From Coptis chinensis (lineage: Eukaryota; Streptophyta; Magnoliopsida; Ranunculales; Ranunculaceae), in assembly GCA_015680905.1 (NCBI GenBank), contig CM027377.1:8766501-8830500 (forward strand): a stretch of DNA of 64,000 bases, in the 5' to 3' direction. The notes under the pieces were generated by a model. That model ran no database searches. It saw only the letters and a program-made list of their open reading frames with translations, and was not told the origin of the DNA. Below are positions 32,529 through 46,500 of this stretch, one piece after another (position 1 is the stretch's first letter; each line of letters starts with the position of its first letter). The translations under genes were made by a program, and so were the position numbers.

Positions 32529-34416
32529 TCATCCTCTCTTGTCAGCGAAGTCCTCAGGCTCATCATCTAAAGCATCATTCTGACCATAACCTCCAGAGCC
32601 AGTGCTTCCAGCATAGCCACCGCCACTTGCACCGCCAGCAGCAACACCAAACTCTCCACCACTTCCACCATAACCAGAAGCACTGCCACTAGCATAACCA
32701 CCACTGGTAGCACCGCCATCAAAACTGCTTCCACTATTATAGACACCACCTCCACTGGTAGCACCGCCATCAAAACTGCTTCCACTATTATAGCCACCAC
32801 CTCCACCGCTGCCACCATAGCCACCACCTCCACTGCTGCCACCATAGCCACCACCACCTCCACTGCTGCCACCATAGCCACCACCACCATAGTTGCCACC
32901 ACCACCATATCCACCACCACCACCATAGCCACCGCCACCACCATATCCACCATCGCCGCCGCCACTTCGAAATCCTCCTGACCGATCGGTTGCAAAATTT
33001 ACCCTTATCCTTCTGCTATGAAGTTCCTATCAAGATATTAAAAAATTACAATCAGCAATAGTATTCACTGATTTAGAAAGTCATAAACATTTACAATCAG
33101 CAATGGGATTAAGTGAGAAGTTATAAAGTCATAACACTCTTTCCCTGATGGGCTTCGAATCTGTTAAAGTTCTCATCTCAATTTTCTTACCCATCAGTAC
33201 ATACCACACTAATATTATATTAGATATCAGAAATTTATAAATGGTATAAAAAAGTTGATTGATATTTATGTTTAGATGTGTTGAAATTCAGTTGGAGAGG
33301 CAGCAAGAGAAGAAGAAAGGCACGTACAGTGAAGACACTAGAAGGAGAATGTAAATAAAGAGGGAGATTGTAGAGACAAAATACCAGCCAAAGCAGTTCT
33401 ATTACCTACTGCAAAAGAACATAGTTACTACAAGATTGCTACTAAAAGAAATATGCTTTCATTCAAACAGCATAGGCATAAGCTTGCAGAAGTTAACACA
33501 TATACATCTCCTGTATTCAAAAACTGACATCTGCATTTCTTAGGGAAATCTTTCTCGCAAAGGAAGTTTGGTACGGAAAGTATATAAATGTGCGTTCCAT
33601 GCAGCTTAAGGCATACATTGTCCTTTTTAAAAATGTTTTTAGCTCCAACAAATGTAACTGAACTATAAAACTAGCAGTACCTGTTGGTCCATGGCCTGTA
33701 TAGCACTCTGTGCATTCTCCTGAGATGCGAACTCAATGAAACCAAAACCTCTGGACCTGCCAGTCTCACGATCCATAATAATTCTTGCTGCAAGAAATGT
33801 TGAGTTACTTGTACAACTTGCAGTCACATGTTGAAAAATAAGTGAAAGAAAGAGATTTAATAAACAGAGTATGGTTAAAATCAACAGAATTTTTCAGACC
33901 AAAACCACTTCGCCATACTCTTATCTAGGTTAGGCTTGGTATTTTAGGGTAAACAAAATAGCATCAATAAAGCAATCATTGAGATAAGTAGAAAACAATT
34001 CTTTATCAACTAGCACCATTATTTACCCCACACAGCATAAAGTCACCCAATGCCAATGGTTCAAACTTCTGTAATTTTTTTTTAAAAATACAAAGAAAAG
34101 CATGGTGAAGGCACATAAGACTTACAGTCCAATACTTCACCAAAGCTAGAAAATGCTTCTCTCAGACTTTGTTCATCTGTTTGGTATGATAAACCTGTAA
34201 CAATCACGAAACAAATCAGAACAAAATAAGACGCGGTATCAACACATGTATGTCTAAGATCAAGACATAAAACTCACCCCCAATAAATAGTTTGGAAGAC
34301 ATGCATCGAACTGCCTGGAAAATAGATGGGCTTGACACAGAGAGGCCAGAACTGACATTTTTGCTAACACCCACACTCTGTTTAAGTATATTCCCAAGTT
34401 TACTAACAAACGCCAT
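32529..34416 (-). CDS. Glycine-rich RNA-binding protein, mitochondrial type
   Basis: Four exons (34416-34278, 34194-34126, 33787-33681, 33026-32529) give 270 residues in phase. Residues 1-41 are Ser/Val-rich with Lys and Arg and no acidic residue, like a mitochondrial presequence. The RRM covers about residues 42-115, with RNP2 KLFIGGLSY (42-50) and RNP1 RGFGFIEF (82-89), both canonical. The remainder is glycine-rich with GGYGGGG repeats. A directly repeated block, NSGSSFDGGATSGG, occurs twice, and the tail is acidic (DDEPEDFADKRG). Plant mitochondrial GR-RBPs (GRP2/ORRM-type) bind organelle transcripts and act in C-to-U editing, splicing or cold response. That role is inferred by family. An upstream noncoding exon near 34677-34745 with a GT donor suggests a 5' leader intron. 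Confidence 0.93.
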
Positions 34417-34739
34417 AACGGAACCTTCAAACACATCAGCAAACTGATTAATAACATTATCATAACAACATCCCAAAGTCTCAATTTTTTTACTAATAAC
34501 ATGTCATTCCTTATTATATAACTTATAAATTAACCATACAGACAAAAAAATCTAACCTTTTTAATGAAATCATAATATAAACACATGAAATGAAATCACT
34601 AAACACTTATAAACTAGTGCTTACTATAGATCAGAAACTGGAATATAGTAAATGAAAAGTTGGGTTTGAGATTTATACCTTGGTGGAGAAGTTCCTCAGA
34701 ATGAATGAATGTATGGCTACTGCTTTTTCTCTCTCTTAT

Positions 34740-34748
34740 AAACCCTAA
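34740..34748 (+). promoter_or_regulatory. Telo-box near the GR-RBP promoter
   Basis: AAACCCTAA lies directly beside a TTATAAG-like TATA (minus strand reading) about 325 bp before the start codon. Telo-boxes are common at plant genes of translation and RNA processing. The position close to the inferred transcription start fits a promoter role. Confidence 0.4.
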
Positions 34749-34763
34749 GATCAGAGATTAAGT

Positions 34764-35118
34764 GAGGGTTTATGAAGAGATTCACGTGGGGTGGACTTAT
34801 AGAAAATGATTTTTGGGACAATCTGGGCCGTTTATGTTTTGTTTGATAATTATTAGCCGTTGATTACTATTTACTACTAGCCACAATTTTTTTTTTTTTT
34901 TTTTTTTTTTTAAGCTATTTGCTACGTCACGTTGTTATCTATCAAATTTTTTCCTTTTTCTTTTTCGTGTTTTTTTTTTCTAATATCTAGGAGCAATGTC
35001 AATGATGAATAATATTATGGGAAACTTTTCGAGACGTATTACGCGAAATTTCGTATATAGAGTCAATGATCGTGTTGGGAACCCGAATGTTTGAGTGACG
35101 GTAATTGGTGTTTACTGT
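34764..35118. other. Intergenic, no gene seen
   Basis: AT-rich sequence with a long T run (34888-34911). No gene or element could be defined before the MITE at 35127. Confidence 0.4.
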
Positions 35119-35126
35119 CTTCTAAC

Positions 35127-35328
35127 CATAGTTTGGAATTTCGGAATTCTCAAAATTTCGATAAATTTAAAAATCGAAATTTATTAAATTTCAACTCCTA
35201 TTATATTTGGAATTTCAGATGATTTTCGGAATTTTAGATATTTTGACTCTATATTCAGAATTCTAATTTTTTGAAAAATTGAAATTTCAAACAGAATTCC
35301 ACAGTTTCGTTCGGAATCACGAACTATG
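35127..35328 (-). mobile_element. hAT-like MITE, copy 2 (202 bp)
   Basis: It begins CATAGTTTGGAATTTCGG and ends ATCACGAACTATG, with an exact 8-bp target duplication, CTTCTAAC (35119-35126 and 35329-35336). Its reverse complement aligns with the copy at 24865-25056, including 'aaatataataggagt' and 'gaaatttaataaatttc'. Confidence 0.88.
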
Positions 35329-35686
35329 CTTCTAACACTCAAACTATCATCAGCAGTGACTGACTTTCAGGGGTGTCAAATTGTCAATTTTTCAATAATA
35401 AACTTAAACAGGTCCAACAAATATGTAGGTGCAAAAAAAAATAGTTAAGTTTAAGTTTGGAGAGTTGGGGGTAAATAATCAGTAATACTACACCGATCCA
35501 CTTATTTGACCTACTATTTGAACCCATTGATGTGTCAAAAGTTATAATTATTGATTTGCATAGAAATACGTGTCCCGTGTGTATTATAAATTTGTAAAGC
35601 AAACCAACCTCATCCAAATATTGAGTTGGGCAATAGTCGCAAAAGATGAGATAAAAATTCACGTCTGTTGAGCTACCAACAATGCA

Positions 35687-35760
35687 GCTGGAATAGCTCA
35701 GTTGGCTAGAGCGTGTGGCTGTTAACCACAAGGTCGGAGGTTCGACCCCTTCTTCTAGCG
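35687..35760 (+). tRNA. tRNA-Asn (anticodon GUU)
   Basis: A 74-nt cloverleaf. The acceptor stem GCTGGAA pairs with TTCTAGC (one G-U pair), with discriminator G. Box A is TAGCTCAGTTGG. The anticodon arm is GTGGC-TGTTAAC-style with GTT at 35721-35723. The T arm is GGAGG-TTCGACC-CCTTC with one G-U pair. Box B is GGTTCGACCCC. There is no intron and no encoded CCA. A CAA motif just upstream ('accaacaat') matches plant tRNA initiation sites. The short T run of a Pol III terminator lies near 35776. Confidence 0.95.
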
Positions 35761-35920
35761 AAAAAATAATTTATTATTTTACTTTAACATTTTCGTTTGG
35801 CCCTTGCACCCATAATGCATTTTCCTAGCCACTCATTCTCTCTAACATCCAAACAGCCCCTTAAAACTTCCCCTCATAAATCCCACAAAATTCGTCAATC
35901 TCGAAACTTTGAAACACCCA

Positions 35921-37153
35921 ATGTCTCCAAACCCAAAACCCACAAGCATTCTCGACTCAATTGGTGAAGAAATAGTGAGAATCATAACACCAGTTTCAAT
36001 ATGCATGTTTTTAGTAGTACTTCTTGTAACCATTTTAAACACTGACTCATCTTCATCATCAATCACATCAATAGCAACAATAGCATATAATGAAAACACT
36101 TCAGATACATTTTGGGATAAATTAACAGGTGCCCTTTTAAATTCACTAGTGTTTGTGGTTGTTATTACAGTTATAACATTCATACTAGTCTTTTTATTCT
36201 ATATAGGATGTACTAAGTTTCTTAAATATTACATGGGCTTTTCTTCGTTTGTTGTATTGGGTTTTATGGGTGGTGAGATTGCTGTTATTTTGGTTCAAAA
36301 GTTTAGTGTACCTATTGATTGTGTTACATTTTTGGTTTTGTTGTTTAACTTTGCTGTTGTCGGGGTGATGTCCATATTTATGTCGAAAATGGCTATACTG
36401 ATTACACAAAGTTATTTGGTGGTTATTGGGATGTTGGTTGCTTATTGGTTTACGCTTTTACCTGAATGGACTACTTGGGCACTTTTGGTTGCTATGGCAT
36501 TGTATGATCTTGCTGCTGTTTTGTTACCTGGTGGACCTTTGAGGTTATTGGTTGAACTCGCAATATCGAGGGATGAAGAGATACCGGCTTTGGTTTATGA
36601 GGCTCGGCCTATAACAAATAACAATGTAGGTCCAATGCAGCGTGTAGTTGAGAGGAGATCGTGGAAGGGAAGGCGGAGTGCTGATCCTGATACTGCTGAG
36701 AGTTCAAATGCAAGTTCGAGTCTAGGAGTGTTGTTATCTTCTGAGGATCGGCAAAATGAGACAAGGGTTGTTATTGCTCAAGAGAGTCAAGTTTCTGGAG
36801 ATTCTGAGTTGTCTGCGCCTTTGATTCCACAAGAAATGGTTCAGAGTGAAAGTTGGCCAATGGACGGTATTGGATTAGGTTCGTCGGGTGCAATCAAGCT
36901 TGGTTTGGGCGATTTTATCTTCTATAGCGTGTTGGTTGGTAGAGCAGCGATGTACGACTTTATGACTGTTTATGCTTGTTATCTAGCTATTATAGCTGGT
37001 CTTGGCATCACTCTGATGCTTCTTGCATTCTATCAGAAGGCGTTGCCAGCTCTTCCTGTATCTATATTATTAGGGGTGGTGTTCTATTTCTTGACTCGAA
37101 TTTTGTTAGAAATTTTTGTTGTACAATGTTCAGTTAATCTGTTTATGTTCTAA
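35921..37153 (+). CDS. Presenilin-like protein (gamma-secretase catalytic subunit homologue)
   Basis: An intact intronless frame of 410 residues. The ATG at 35921 (MSPNPKPTSILDS) is the first in-frame methionine and fits plant presenilins. Both catalytic aspartates are present: Asp196 in ALYDLAAVLLP (TM6) and Asp331 in the GLGD motif (KLGLGDFIFYS, TM7). The C-terminal PALP motif is at about 376-379. Nine hydrophobic segments can be seen. A long polar, Ser/Glu-rich loop (about residues 220-310) separates TM6 and TM7, as in the family. Presenilins are intramembrane aspartyl proteases of the endomembrane system; plant functions are only partly known. Lack of introns matches plant presenilin genes. 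The gene converges on DCL2, with 411 bp between stop codons. Confidence 0.96.
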   Translation: MSPNPKPTSILDSIGEEIVRIITPVSICMFLVVLLVTILNTDSSSSSITSIATIAYNENTSDTFWDKLTGALLNSLVFVVVITVITFILVFLFYIGCTKFLKYYMGFSSFVVLGFMGGEIAVILVQKFSVPIDCVTFLVLLFNFAVVGVMSIFMSKMAILITQSYLVVIGMLVAYWFTLLPEWTTWALLVAMALYDLAAVLLPGGPLRLLVELAISRDEEIPALVYEARPITNNNVGPMQRVVERRSWKGRRSADPDTAESSNASSSLGVLLSSEDRQNETRVVIAQESQVSGDSELSAPLIPQEMVQSESWPMDGIGLGSSGAIKLGLGDFIFYSVLVGRAAMYDFMTVYACYLAIIAGLGITLMLLAFYQKALPALPVSILLGVVFYFLTRILLEIFVVQCSVNLFMF

Positions 37154-37564
37154 TAATACCTGCAGATTGGTTGTTTGACATGTAACAATTTTCTTTTTGT
37201 TTACTTGAAACAAAATCTTGATCTTGACTTTGCCTGCATACAATCTCAAAGCAATAGATTGCAAGTGATTTCTCCTGTTCTCATATGTTTACGGATAGAT
37301 AGATATGTGACCAATTGTGTGCTTTCTTCTTTGCATTAAAACAACATAAGCATATACTTGTAAAGGCATGGATCATTGAAATGGAATACATCAGATTGGA
37401 AAGCATGTGTTTTGACAACATGGTAAAACACATAACTATACTTGGCCAGACGAAAAGTTGCAAATTAATGTAAATCTAACAGCAAACTAACTCTGTTACT
37501 TAGGGGTGCTGCTCAATTGAACAGCAAGTCCAAACTGCAGAGAATAGTTTGCTACTTGTTACAA

Positions 37565-40500
37565 TTATTTTGTCGTGCTTGCATTCAATTTCTCCAACAC
37601 AGTTTTGGCAGCTAATTTCTTCGCTGTCTTTTTATTCATCCCAGTGCGCGTGTCAGTGTATGAAACACCATTTGCTTCGACTGTTATTGTAATGGAAGCT
37701 TTCCCGTCCACATAAGATACACTCGTTTTATTCTCGTATGAATCCCGCTGGCATAATTCACCAAGCTCCTTTACTGGATGGAGCTTCATAGTATCTAGCG
37801 TAGCCAATGGTTCTAAAATAGGTCTTATGCAGTTCCAAACAGTCTCAATACTATATCCAGAATCAACCAAAATTGCCCCAGCCAAAGATTCAATGATATC
37901 TCCGAGCACCTGTTGAGCCATGAAAAAACTCCAAGTTAATAAAACTCAGAGTTTGCAAGTTATATAAATCAGATAAAAATTTGAAAAAGCATCTGCAAAA
38001 TCTGACAATTTTTATGCAGAATAGAATAACATGCAAGATAGAGCATGTAATATACCAATAGCAGCACTTTACATGGTCAGACGTCCGTTCCATTTTAGTC
38101 AAGTAGATAGATAGCATGTCTTAAATAATATATTAGAAAACACTTTTGCAATGTTAATGAAGAAAGTTCCTAATATATTATCAGGTTCAATGGCAAATTA
38201 TTATTAAGAAAAATAACTGAGTACAGATGGCATACCTTTGGTACAGTAGTCTCAGATTCCCAGCCATTGGTAGACTGCAGTGATAATTTTCCAAAACTCT
38301 CAACGAAATTTTTGATCTGCTCAAGAAGTAAAGGGGATGTATGGAGAATATGTTTGTGCAGCTCTGCCTTGATAGCAGCAAATGCGTAGCAATCATTGTT
38401 TACGGCAGAAGACCTAAGGTCAGTTAATTGTCCAGGCGACATTCCAGGATATAAATTGTACATATAGGAGGTTATAAGAAAATCCAAAACAGAGTCCCCG
38501 AGAAATTCCAAGCGCTGAGCAAAGGAAGAGAACCTTTTCAGATACAAATAAACCTTCAGGCAACCATTGCTATAATTCTATGCATATCCACAGATATAAA
38601 ATCTCTCAATTATTTTTAAGATACGAATTGTAAAGTTAAAAAAAAACATTTAAAGACACATGGGCTTAGGAAGAAGTAGATTTTACATTTTTAAAACGTT
38701 CATGCCAAAAGAATGTAAAGAGCGGGAATAGTAATGGTCAATTACAATAATATAAATATTTTAAATTCATTTTACTGTATTTATTTATCGTCTCTGCCAA
38801 GATCAAACAGGTACATATAACACACTATCTGCAGTTTTATCCAATAGTTCTCACTTCTCAGAGAGTAATCCATATAATTTAGCCATTACATCCCAATCTG
38901 TTTTGTTCAGTCTCACAAAAGTACAAACCCTCAACTCGAACAAGAAAAAGCAATATAAAATTTCCTCAACTCTGTTACAATGATCATCAGAACCAATCAT
39001 TTCCAAGCACTATCCATTAGGAAGGCCTGTCCTGTAGTAGAGATTTAAAGGTTTACCTGCTTCTTTAATAAAATTCTATTCCCAAACTCATGTAACAACG
39101 ATTCTTCTCAACACTATTTGCATATTTCTAAGATAGTAAAGTAGACATGAAAAATACAAACAACATAATCAATCTTAAGCTGGTGACATACTAAGTGAAA
39201 TTGATAAGTTTAGCTGTGACAGACAATTGGGTTCTAACTTGAGTGTATTTTAAAATGAACAAAATAAGAACCTGTTGCAAATAGATTTGACTTGGCTTGG
39301 TTTTCTAAAATTAGTGATAATTCACACTCTTTGAACATGACCAACTATTTTAATTTTTTGTCCAGGCTATAACTTTGGAAACCAAAGGTTTGACAATAAT
39401 CAAAGAGATTTAAGTTTCACGAGGTAACTCAAGCCTCATGCATTGTCTAATGGCGTGAATCAAATAAAATTGAGCAGTACATTTTTCTTAAGAAATAGGT
39501 GATAGCAACCAATGTAATAAGTTCAAACAAAAACAAAACAAAACAAAAAAAAACACCTGATAGCATCTTGAGATCCCTGGGAGTTGGTAGGAACCATGAG
39601 TTAAAGCTTCAAGCAATAGAGATTGGTCACGAAATCTGTAATCCAGCAAGGATTCAAGTTCTACGACATTAATGTGCCTCTCTGGTTGCATTGCGAACTG
39701 CACTCCATTGGAAATCTCTTCGGAAAAATCAACTTTCAAACCAAGCCAGTCTAGAAAATGTAACGCTGCCGGTTCACCTCCTGCGGTGAGATAGGCACCT
39801 ATCAGTCCTTCAACAACATCAGCAATTACTTTAGTCTTCATGTGCCTTGATCCCATGACATAGAGCTGTCCCGAAGTGCTGAATGAAGCTTCAACCAACC
39901 CAGAAAGTCCAAGGTCACCAGGAACAACCCAACACTTCGGATCAAAACACTCATAACGAACAAAACCCTGACATTGACAAATGAGTCACTACGCAGGCAG
40001 TATAATAATCACTATCTCATCGACATACAAGCTACTAATAAAACAATAGACAACTCCATTGGATCTCCTATTCGGTATTATGTAATTATATGTTGCACAG
40101 TACTGGTATAGTTGACGGAGTCGGATTTTGACTCCAGTACAACGTTGCATTTTTCACTAACCCAAAAAGGACAATTATCAACTCGACATTAAGTTCAGAT
40201 TAGATGATATGTAATTCAATTGGAAGCTGGAGCATAGTATAAGATAATAGTGAACGAACAACTGGAAACTAAGAAAATAGATGACTAGATGTGTTGCACA
40301 TGAGTCGTGGACAAGTCTGATACAAACCCTAACAATAAGTTGCATATTACATACAAAATAGATACACTCTACTTTGAAACGTACAGATAAACATTATCTC
40401 TCACAACAGTTACCAAGCAATTTTGTCTTACACAGAACTCTGTAATGGTACAGTCATTTTATCTATCAAGAAAAACAGCAAGAGTAAGATAACAGTGTTG

Positions 40501-43500
40501 AGGAAATGGGGAAACATAGTACCTGTAATTTCCGTTTGCATCCAAGCTTGCAAAGAGCACTGTTAGATACCATTCTTTCTCTGTGACCACTAAGTAGACC
40601 CTCATGATGATTTTTATTCCTTTTGAATAACTGCTGACCAACAGCATACTTTAGGAAAGAGTCTCCAAGTGTCTCTAGTGATTCCAGAGAAAATTCCTCC
40701 TGACATTTCTTTGTTGTAATAGCTTCAAGAATCTATCATCACCATATGAGTGGCATGAACAAAAAGTTAAGTTTTTACTCGTTATAAATGTTTGCCGCAT
40801 TACATTCCACTAACAAGCACTACAGAATATTTCCGAGGAAGGAAAAACATGGGTACCTTCATGGTTGGAATCTGAATATTGCTAACAAGATGACCAGTTT
40901 GTAGTTTTTTCACATGTAGAGCAAGAACTATGGACTCGATACGATGCATGATTGATGGAACCAAAGAGTAAGACTTCAGAGTACCCAGGGAAATGCAAGA
41001 CATAATTATCTTGCAGAGTTCCGGGGGCAATTCTACGTAAGCAGCGGTGGATTCTGCAGAAAGACACTGGATTAGGCAAGGAGTACCGAGTATAATAAGT
41101 GTAAATCTGTAAGAACAGTTGTTTCATGTGTAATATAAGCACAGGAAACCTTAAAAAGGTAGTTGTTTCAGTCTGAATTTTCAATACATTTGTTTAAGCT
41201 TCAACAATTGTTTCAACAATTTGTTTAACTAGCCATCTAATTTCAAGGATTTAATGTAGAAAAACTTAGAACTTATGGTTAATCGAGCTTATCATTTTAT
41301 TACTTGGCATTTCTTCTATCCTAACGACTTCAATTCGCAAAGTGTTGGATCACCATCCATTTTCCTACATGAAATTACGTTTTACCAATCACAATTTAAT
41401 TAAGTCAGTAATGCACAAGATCAGTAGTGATATAACAAACAAAATGATTAATATTACCTTTCTCTTTTGGATTACTCTGCCTCCTAAGACAATTTTGCAC
41501 TGTAAAGACATGCCTCCCTCTAAGCAGAGTTTGACCTTCATGTCGCAGCTTGATACCATGCCTGCCATTCATACTAGAAGTTGGATTTCGTTTTCCTTCT
41601 CTTTTACTTTTAAAATACACAACAAAGAGCAGATTATATATATGATGTTTATAACACAAACAAAGTGACATTAGAAAACAAAGGATAATGATCATTACTA
41701 TGCGACGGACAGATTGCTAACATGGTCTATATGACCATTCATACCCTCTATCATCTTAGTTGTCAACCCACCACGTACAAACAATCATGGCTCTGATTTA
41801 TAATGTGTGTGTGTTCATGGGGCCAGATTAATGTAACACCTTGTAGTGACAACCTTCTTGAGATAAAAGCTTACTGTGTAAGAAGATGACCCACTACCAT
41901 AACGATCATCTCTATGTGGATTACCTGAAGGCATGTGCTAAAGGGGGCACACATGCATAAGTCTTCCAAACATCAGTATCACACAGGTACATATCAAACA
42001 AGTGCAGTACGCATAGAGTGATTACAAACGATTTCCATACACTATTGAGTACTCACTTAGATTGATAATATTCCTTATATCTAAGAGCTTCTCCCTTCGA
42101 CTTCATAACAGAATTTCCATCAAGCCCATCTAAGGATCCACTGATGCAGTAAACGTATCCATTATGAGGTGTGACGACTAATGAGTTCATAAGCATGCCC
42201 CTACAAATCTCCTTATCTTTGGTGTGTACATAATTCAAACAACTCTTTTCAGGGCAATGACTCCTGTGCCAGTTCAATGTAAGTAAAGAACTAATACAAT
42301 CCCAATGTATAGTTGGAGATTTCCCATCTGCATTAGTAGATGGTAGTAGTAAATAGCTGATCCTTGGAACGGTGTCATTTTGCTGGTGCTTGTCCAATGC
42401 ATCAGCAAACCTATTCCATTTCTGGTTAATAAGTAACCTTAAAAGAGCAACCTGGAACTTTGTAGCAACAGAAACCTGGAAGCAAATATGATAATAATAA
42501 CAAAATAATGATCTGAAGTGGTTCATATTGTGATAACCTTAATTCACATCATGCATTGCGTCAAGAGTAGTTTACCCGTTCAGGACTAAGAAGAATGGTA
42601 CCAGCATAAACTACGTTTACCCCTACTGAACCCTTTTTGGCAAATAACTCAAAATCCATATGCGTGAAATCATTTCCCAAATTACTCTTTACAGCAAGTA
42701 TAATATTTTCAAAGGAAACATCATCGTCAAAATTTTGCTGCATTTCGATTGTATAGCAATGGTAGATCTCCTCAATGTGAGATGGCCAGTTGAAAACCAG
42801 TTCTCCTGGATAATAACTTTCTTGTTCCTCATAAGATATATCCCCTGTATGATAAACAAATGAAACGTATAAGTTAAACAGTATAAAATCTGACACTTGC
42901 AACTTTGAAGTATTCTGAATGGAATGAAACCTTTTTCCCCAGATAACTTAATGAAAACATCTAAAGTAAGGAAACACGGAAAAAATCGCAAGCAAGAAAA
43001 TTAGAAAAATAATATTACGTTCAAAAGGATTGATCAAAAAGGTTCACTATTCAATCTTCTCGGTAATTTAGAAAAGTATAATCTGAGGCCACGACATTCT
43101 AAAAATTGGCAAAAATAAATATTTCAACACAGGCAATATGATAGGAGAGTCATCAAGGATTATGTTCCAACTTCTAAGAGATTCAAATTTACTCTAGGAC
43201 ATGTCAGCCCAACGACAACGCACTTTATTTGTCCCACAACAAATATATTCAACTAGATACCATCACAGCACACTAGAATTTCTCTTACCCCTCTACAATG
43301 GATAAGAACCTTTTCGAACAAAAGACATAAATTCAGGAAAAAGCCTTAAACCTTGAGAGTGATAACTAAAATTATAACATGAGAGCCATTAGCAGAAAAT
43401 AATGAAACAGTATAGTTACCTAAATCATTTGCATAAGTATCGTCTTCCACGGACTCTGGTATCAGATTATCATTAAGAGCACCAATTTCATGAAGTTTTT

Positions 43501-46500
43501 TGCATGCCTCAAGGCACACAAGTTTCTTGAGTATGTCTTTTGGTCCTTGCACACAAACAGTCTCTAAAGGGCAGCTTTTTGGAAGATGTAACGTACAAAC
43601 CTTAGACTCCTCATCAAAAATAAACCTTGGTGTAGGATTAAAATACCTATAAACAAGAAGATTCGGCTCAGTAAGCGATGTCAAACAGTTAGAGGAAATA
43701 ACATATTCCTAACAACCAAATAGTAAAGCATGAAGAAGAAGAGTTTGAGAACAAACCCATCAGAAGGAAGTTGTGAACAATAATAGTAAATTGTAGCAAC
43801 ACTAGAACTAAGAGATACTAATGCACCAGTAGTTTCAACAAGATAAAACTCCTCATCATGCATTTCACTTTTACGAGGTGCGCATGGGAAAGAAGAATAG
43901 CGTAAAGATTCCTCCCGCATAATTTCTCCACTGGCAAGATAGCTATTTACCCTTGAGAACTCAGAGGCGTCCCCACTAGAACATGCAAATAACAAGAGAT
44001 GGTTAGAAGAGTGTGAGAGCATAGATTAGTTTCTAGGTTTTAACATATCAATCCATCCATATCTTGTAGTGTTATAGTTTTTATTGGTAAATGTAGAATC
44101 ATTTTGAAATTACTTCAAATTGTCAAAAAACAAACTTCGCACCTTCATTTCTTACCCACACTACACCAAAACAATATTTTAAAAAAAAAACAAATAACTG
44201 CATCTAAAATTTAAAATGGAAAAAGGATTCAGTCAACATATAGTAGGTCTACAGACAGGATATGAAGGTGAGTGAAGGAAACGTCACCTTGGGATAATCA
44301 ATAAATAGTCTGACCCCTCCATTCTAGCTCGGCCCCTTGACTGTATAAAGCTGCAAACTGTTTTTGATGGATCAAATCTAATGACCAAGTTGCAACTCTG
44401 AACATCGAGACCCTCCTCAAGAATCTCTGTTGCGACAATAATGTTCACCTGTATGCGTCCTCCATATGTTATCCAGCTAAAAGTAAAAGTTAACTATAAA
44501 GAAGCAAATAAAAAGGTGACAGTGAAGCTCAAAACAGCAACGTATAATCAAATCATATTTGATTTGATATTGATAATAATCAACCACAACTAATATTGAC
44601 AGCAAAATAACACAATCATCATTAATGCTACAAGCCTACAACTTTTACTATGATAACAAAGTCAGAAAAAAAAAATTAAATACATACAGCACCATTGCGA
44701 AATGCGTCAATTATATTGAACTGCTCGTTTCTTTTTTGAGTATTCAGTCCTGCACGATTTCCCGCCATATAGGTCACAGACCAACCATTTGGTAGCATAA
44801 CTTCACTAAGCAAAGACTGGAGAACTATGGCAGTGATGACCCTTTCCACAAATATAATACATCTCAAATGCTTTGCCTCTCTGTTTACAGCAGATAGATA
44901 AACAAAAAAATTAAACTTAAACATAAAAAACAAAAAGGAAATGTACAGTCTCCAATGCGGTTGTTCATATCGAACAAACGACATGCAGTGAAGTTCTGAT
45001 TTTTAGCAGGGATGATCTTGGCATCACGCAACTATGATGCAAATCATCATACCATAAAGATAATGATTCAAAATTCCTAAAGGTACCCAAATATGACTGA
45101 AGATGTTAATAATTTACACATAATCGACGGCCAAAAGATTCAGAACATTATTACTGGTTACATAATTTTACATTGTTAGAAATTTCTGAACAAACTGATC
45201 GTTTTGAATGATGATCTTTACGATTTCGAGGTCATCCCAACCAAAAATGTCAGCTTAAATGTGTAGCAATCCATCTTGCATACCCGACACATAAACATAA
45301 CAATCCATATTGTTCTTAGATTGCCATTTGTAGCAATCATCACAGTATTAACACAAGCAGAAAATATTTTCCAACCTGTACTCCATAAGAGATTCAATCA
45401 GGCAGTTAACTCTTGAGGTTAGGAGGCCAGCATCCAAATTTGCATTGAGATCATTACCAATGCACCAATTTGAACCTACGTGATGAAAGAATCATGAAAC
45501 AAAACAGATAACAGAAAATAAATTAACAAGCCAAACACCATGCAAATACAGCTTAAAGCTAAACCTTAACTTATATACTTATATATCGAGATTACTGCAA
45601 CAAAACAAAGGACTAGGGGGACACAGGTCAAGGCAAGGATCTAAAGTACCAGATGGTATGTATCCTGATATAACATCAAGAAATGCTTCACTAAAACTTC
45701 TCACGTTCTTCCTACTAGCACCACCATCCTTTGGCCCCCAGAAATATACATCAGTTTCAGTACACGATAACGCCTTAGAAGCCTGTCCAGATTTTTTTTT
45801 TAAAAAAAAAACGGAGGGGGGGACAGCTTTAGACACCTGAGAATATAACTAACGACGAACATCAACAACAAAATATTTATTTGATTAAAACCATTGTTCA
45901 TATACCTGGCAAGCCGACCAAACACCAAGATCCTTCATACAAAACAAAAAAGTTTCACATAATCTTAATATCTTCTTCACTGAAGAATCCTCTGAAGCAT
46001 TTTTTAGCTTTTGAACATACTGAAACAAATTCATCAATAATAAGATTTTTTACACAGAAATATATTAGAAACCATTTCATGGAAATAGGAATCACATTCT
46101 TTTCTTTAGATAACATTGAGAAGAGAAACAAGACTTATGCAGCTTACTCCAGTGATCAATATCTCTGTCACTGTGTACATTATGCAGCACCACATTGATA
46201 ACTAAGAAATTATCCTACAGCAGTATGTATTATAACATAGTATATTTTTGTCCATCACAATGTGGGGTACGGAGATATGAATGGATTCTTAATTGGTTAC
46301 TAAATTTGTCAACAGAACTTTTAAGAGGGAAATATTAAAGCTGTAACAGCGATGACTAGTACGTTAACATGGCAAGCATCTACACGTAGGTGCAAATGTG
46401 GACACTTATGTACCATTAAGTTCACATGTGTTTACAGACATTCAGAATGATGATCTATTGGTTCTGATACATAGCTTTTTCAGAAGGCGAAGTCTGTTCT

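Noticed and set aside
32567-32995. A 142-codon Val/Met-rich minus-strand frame
   Set aside because: It is an out-of-frame reading of the glycine-rich tail of the GR-RBP gene, whose true frame continues from the RRM.
35909-35920. A start four codons upstream of the presenilin ATG
   Set aside because: That codon is TTG, not ATG. The first ATG at 35921 fits the family N-terminus.
35842-36183. A 113-codon minus-strand frame over the presenilin start
   Set aside because: It is the antisense shadow of the presenilin coding sequence and has no independent similarity.
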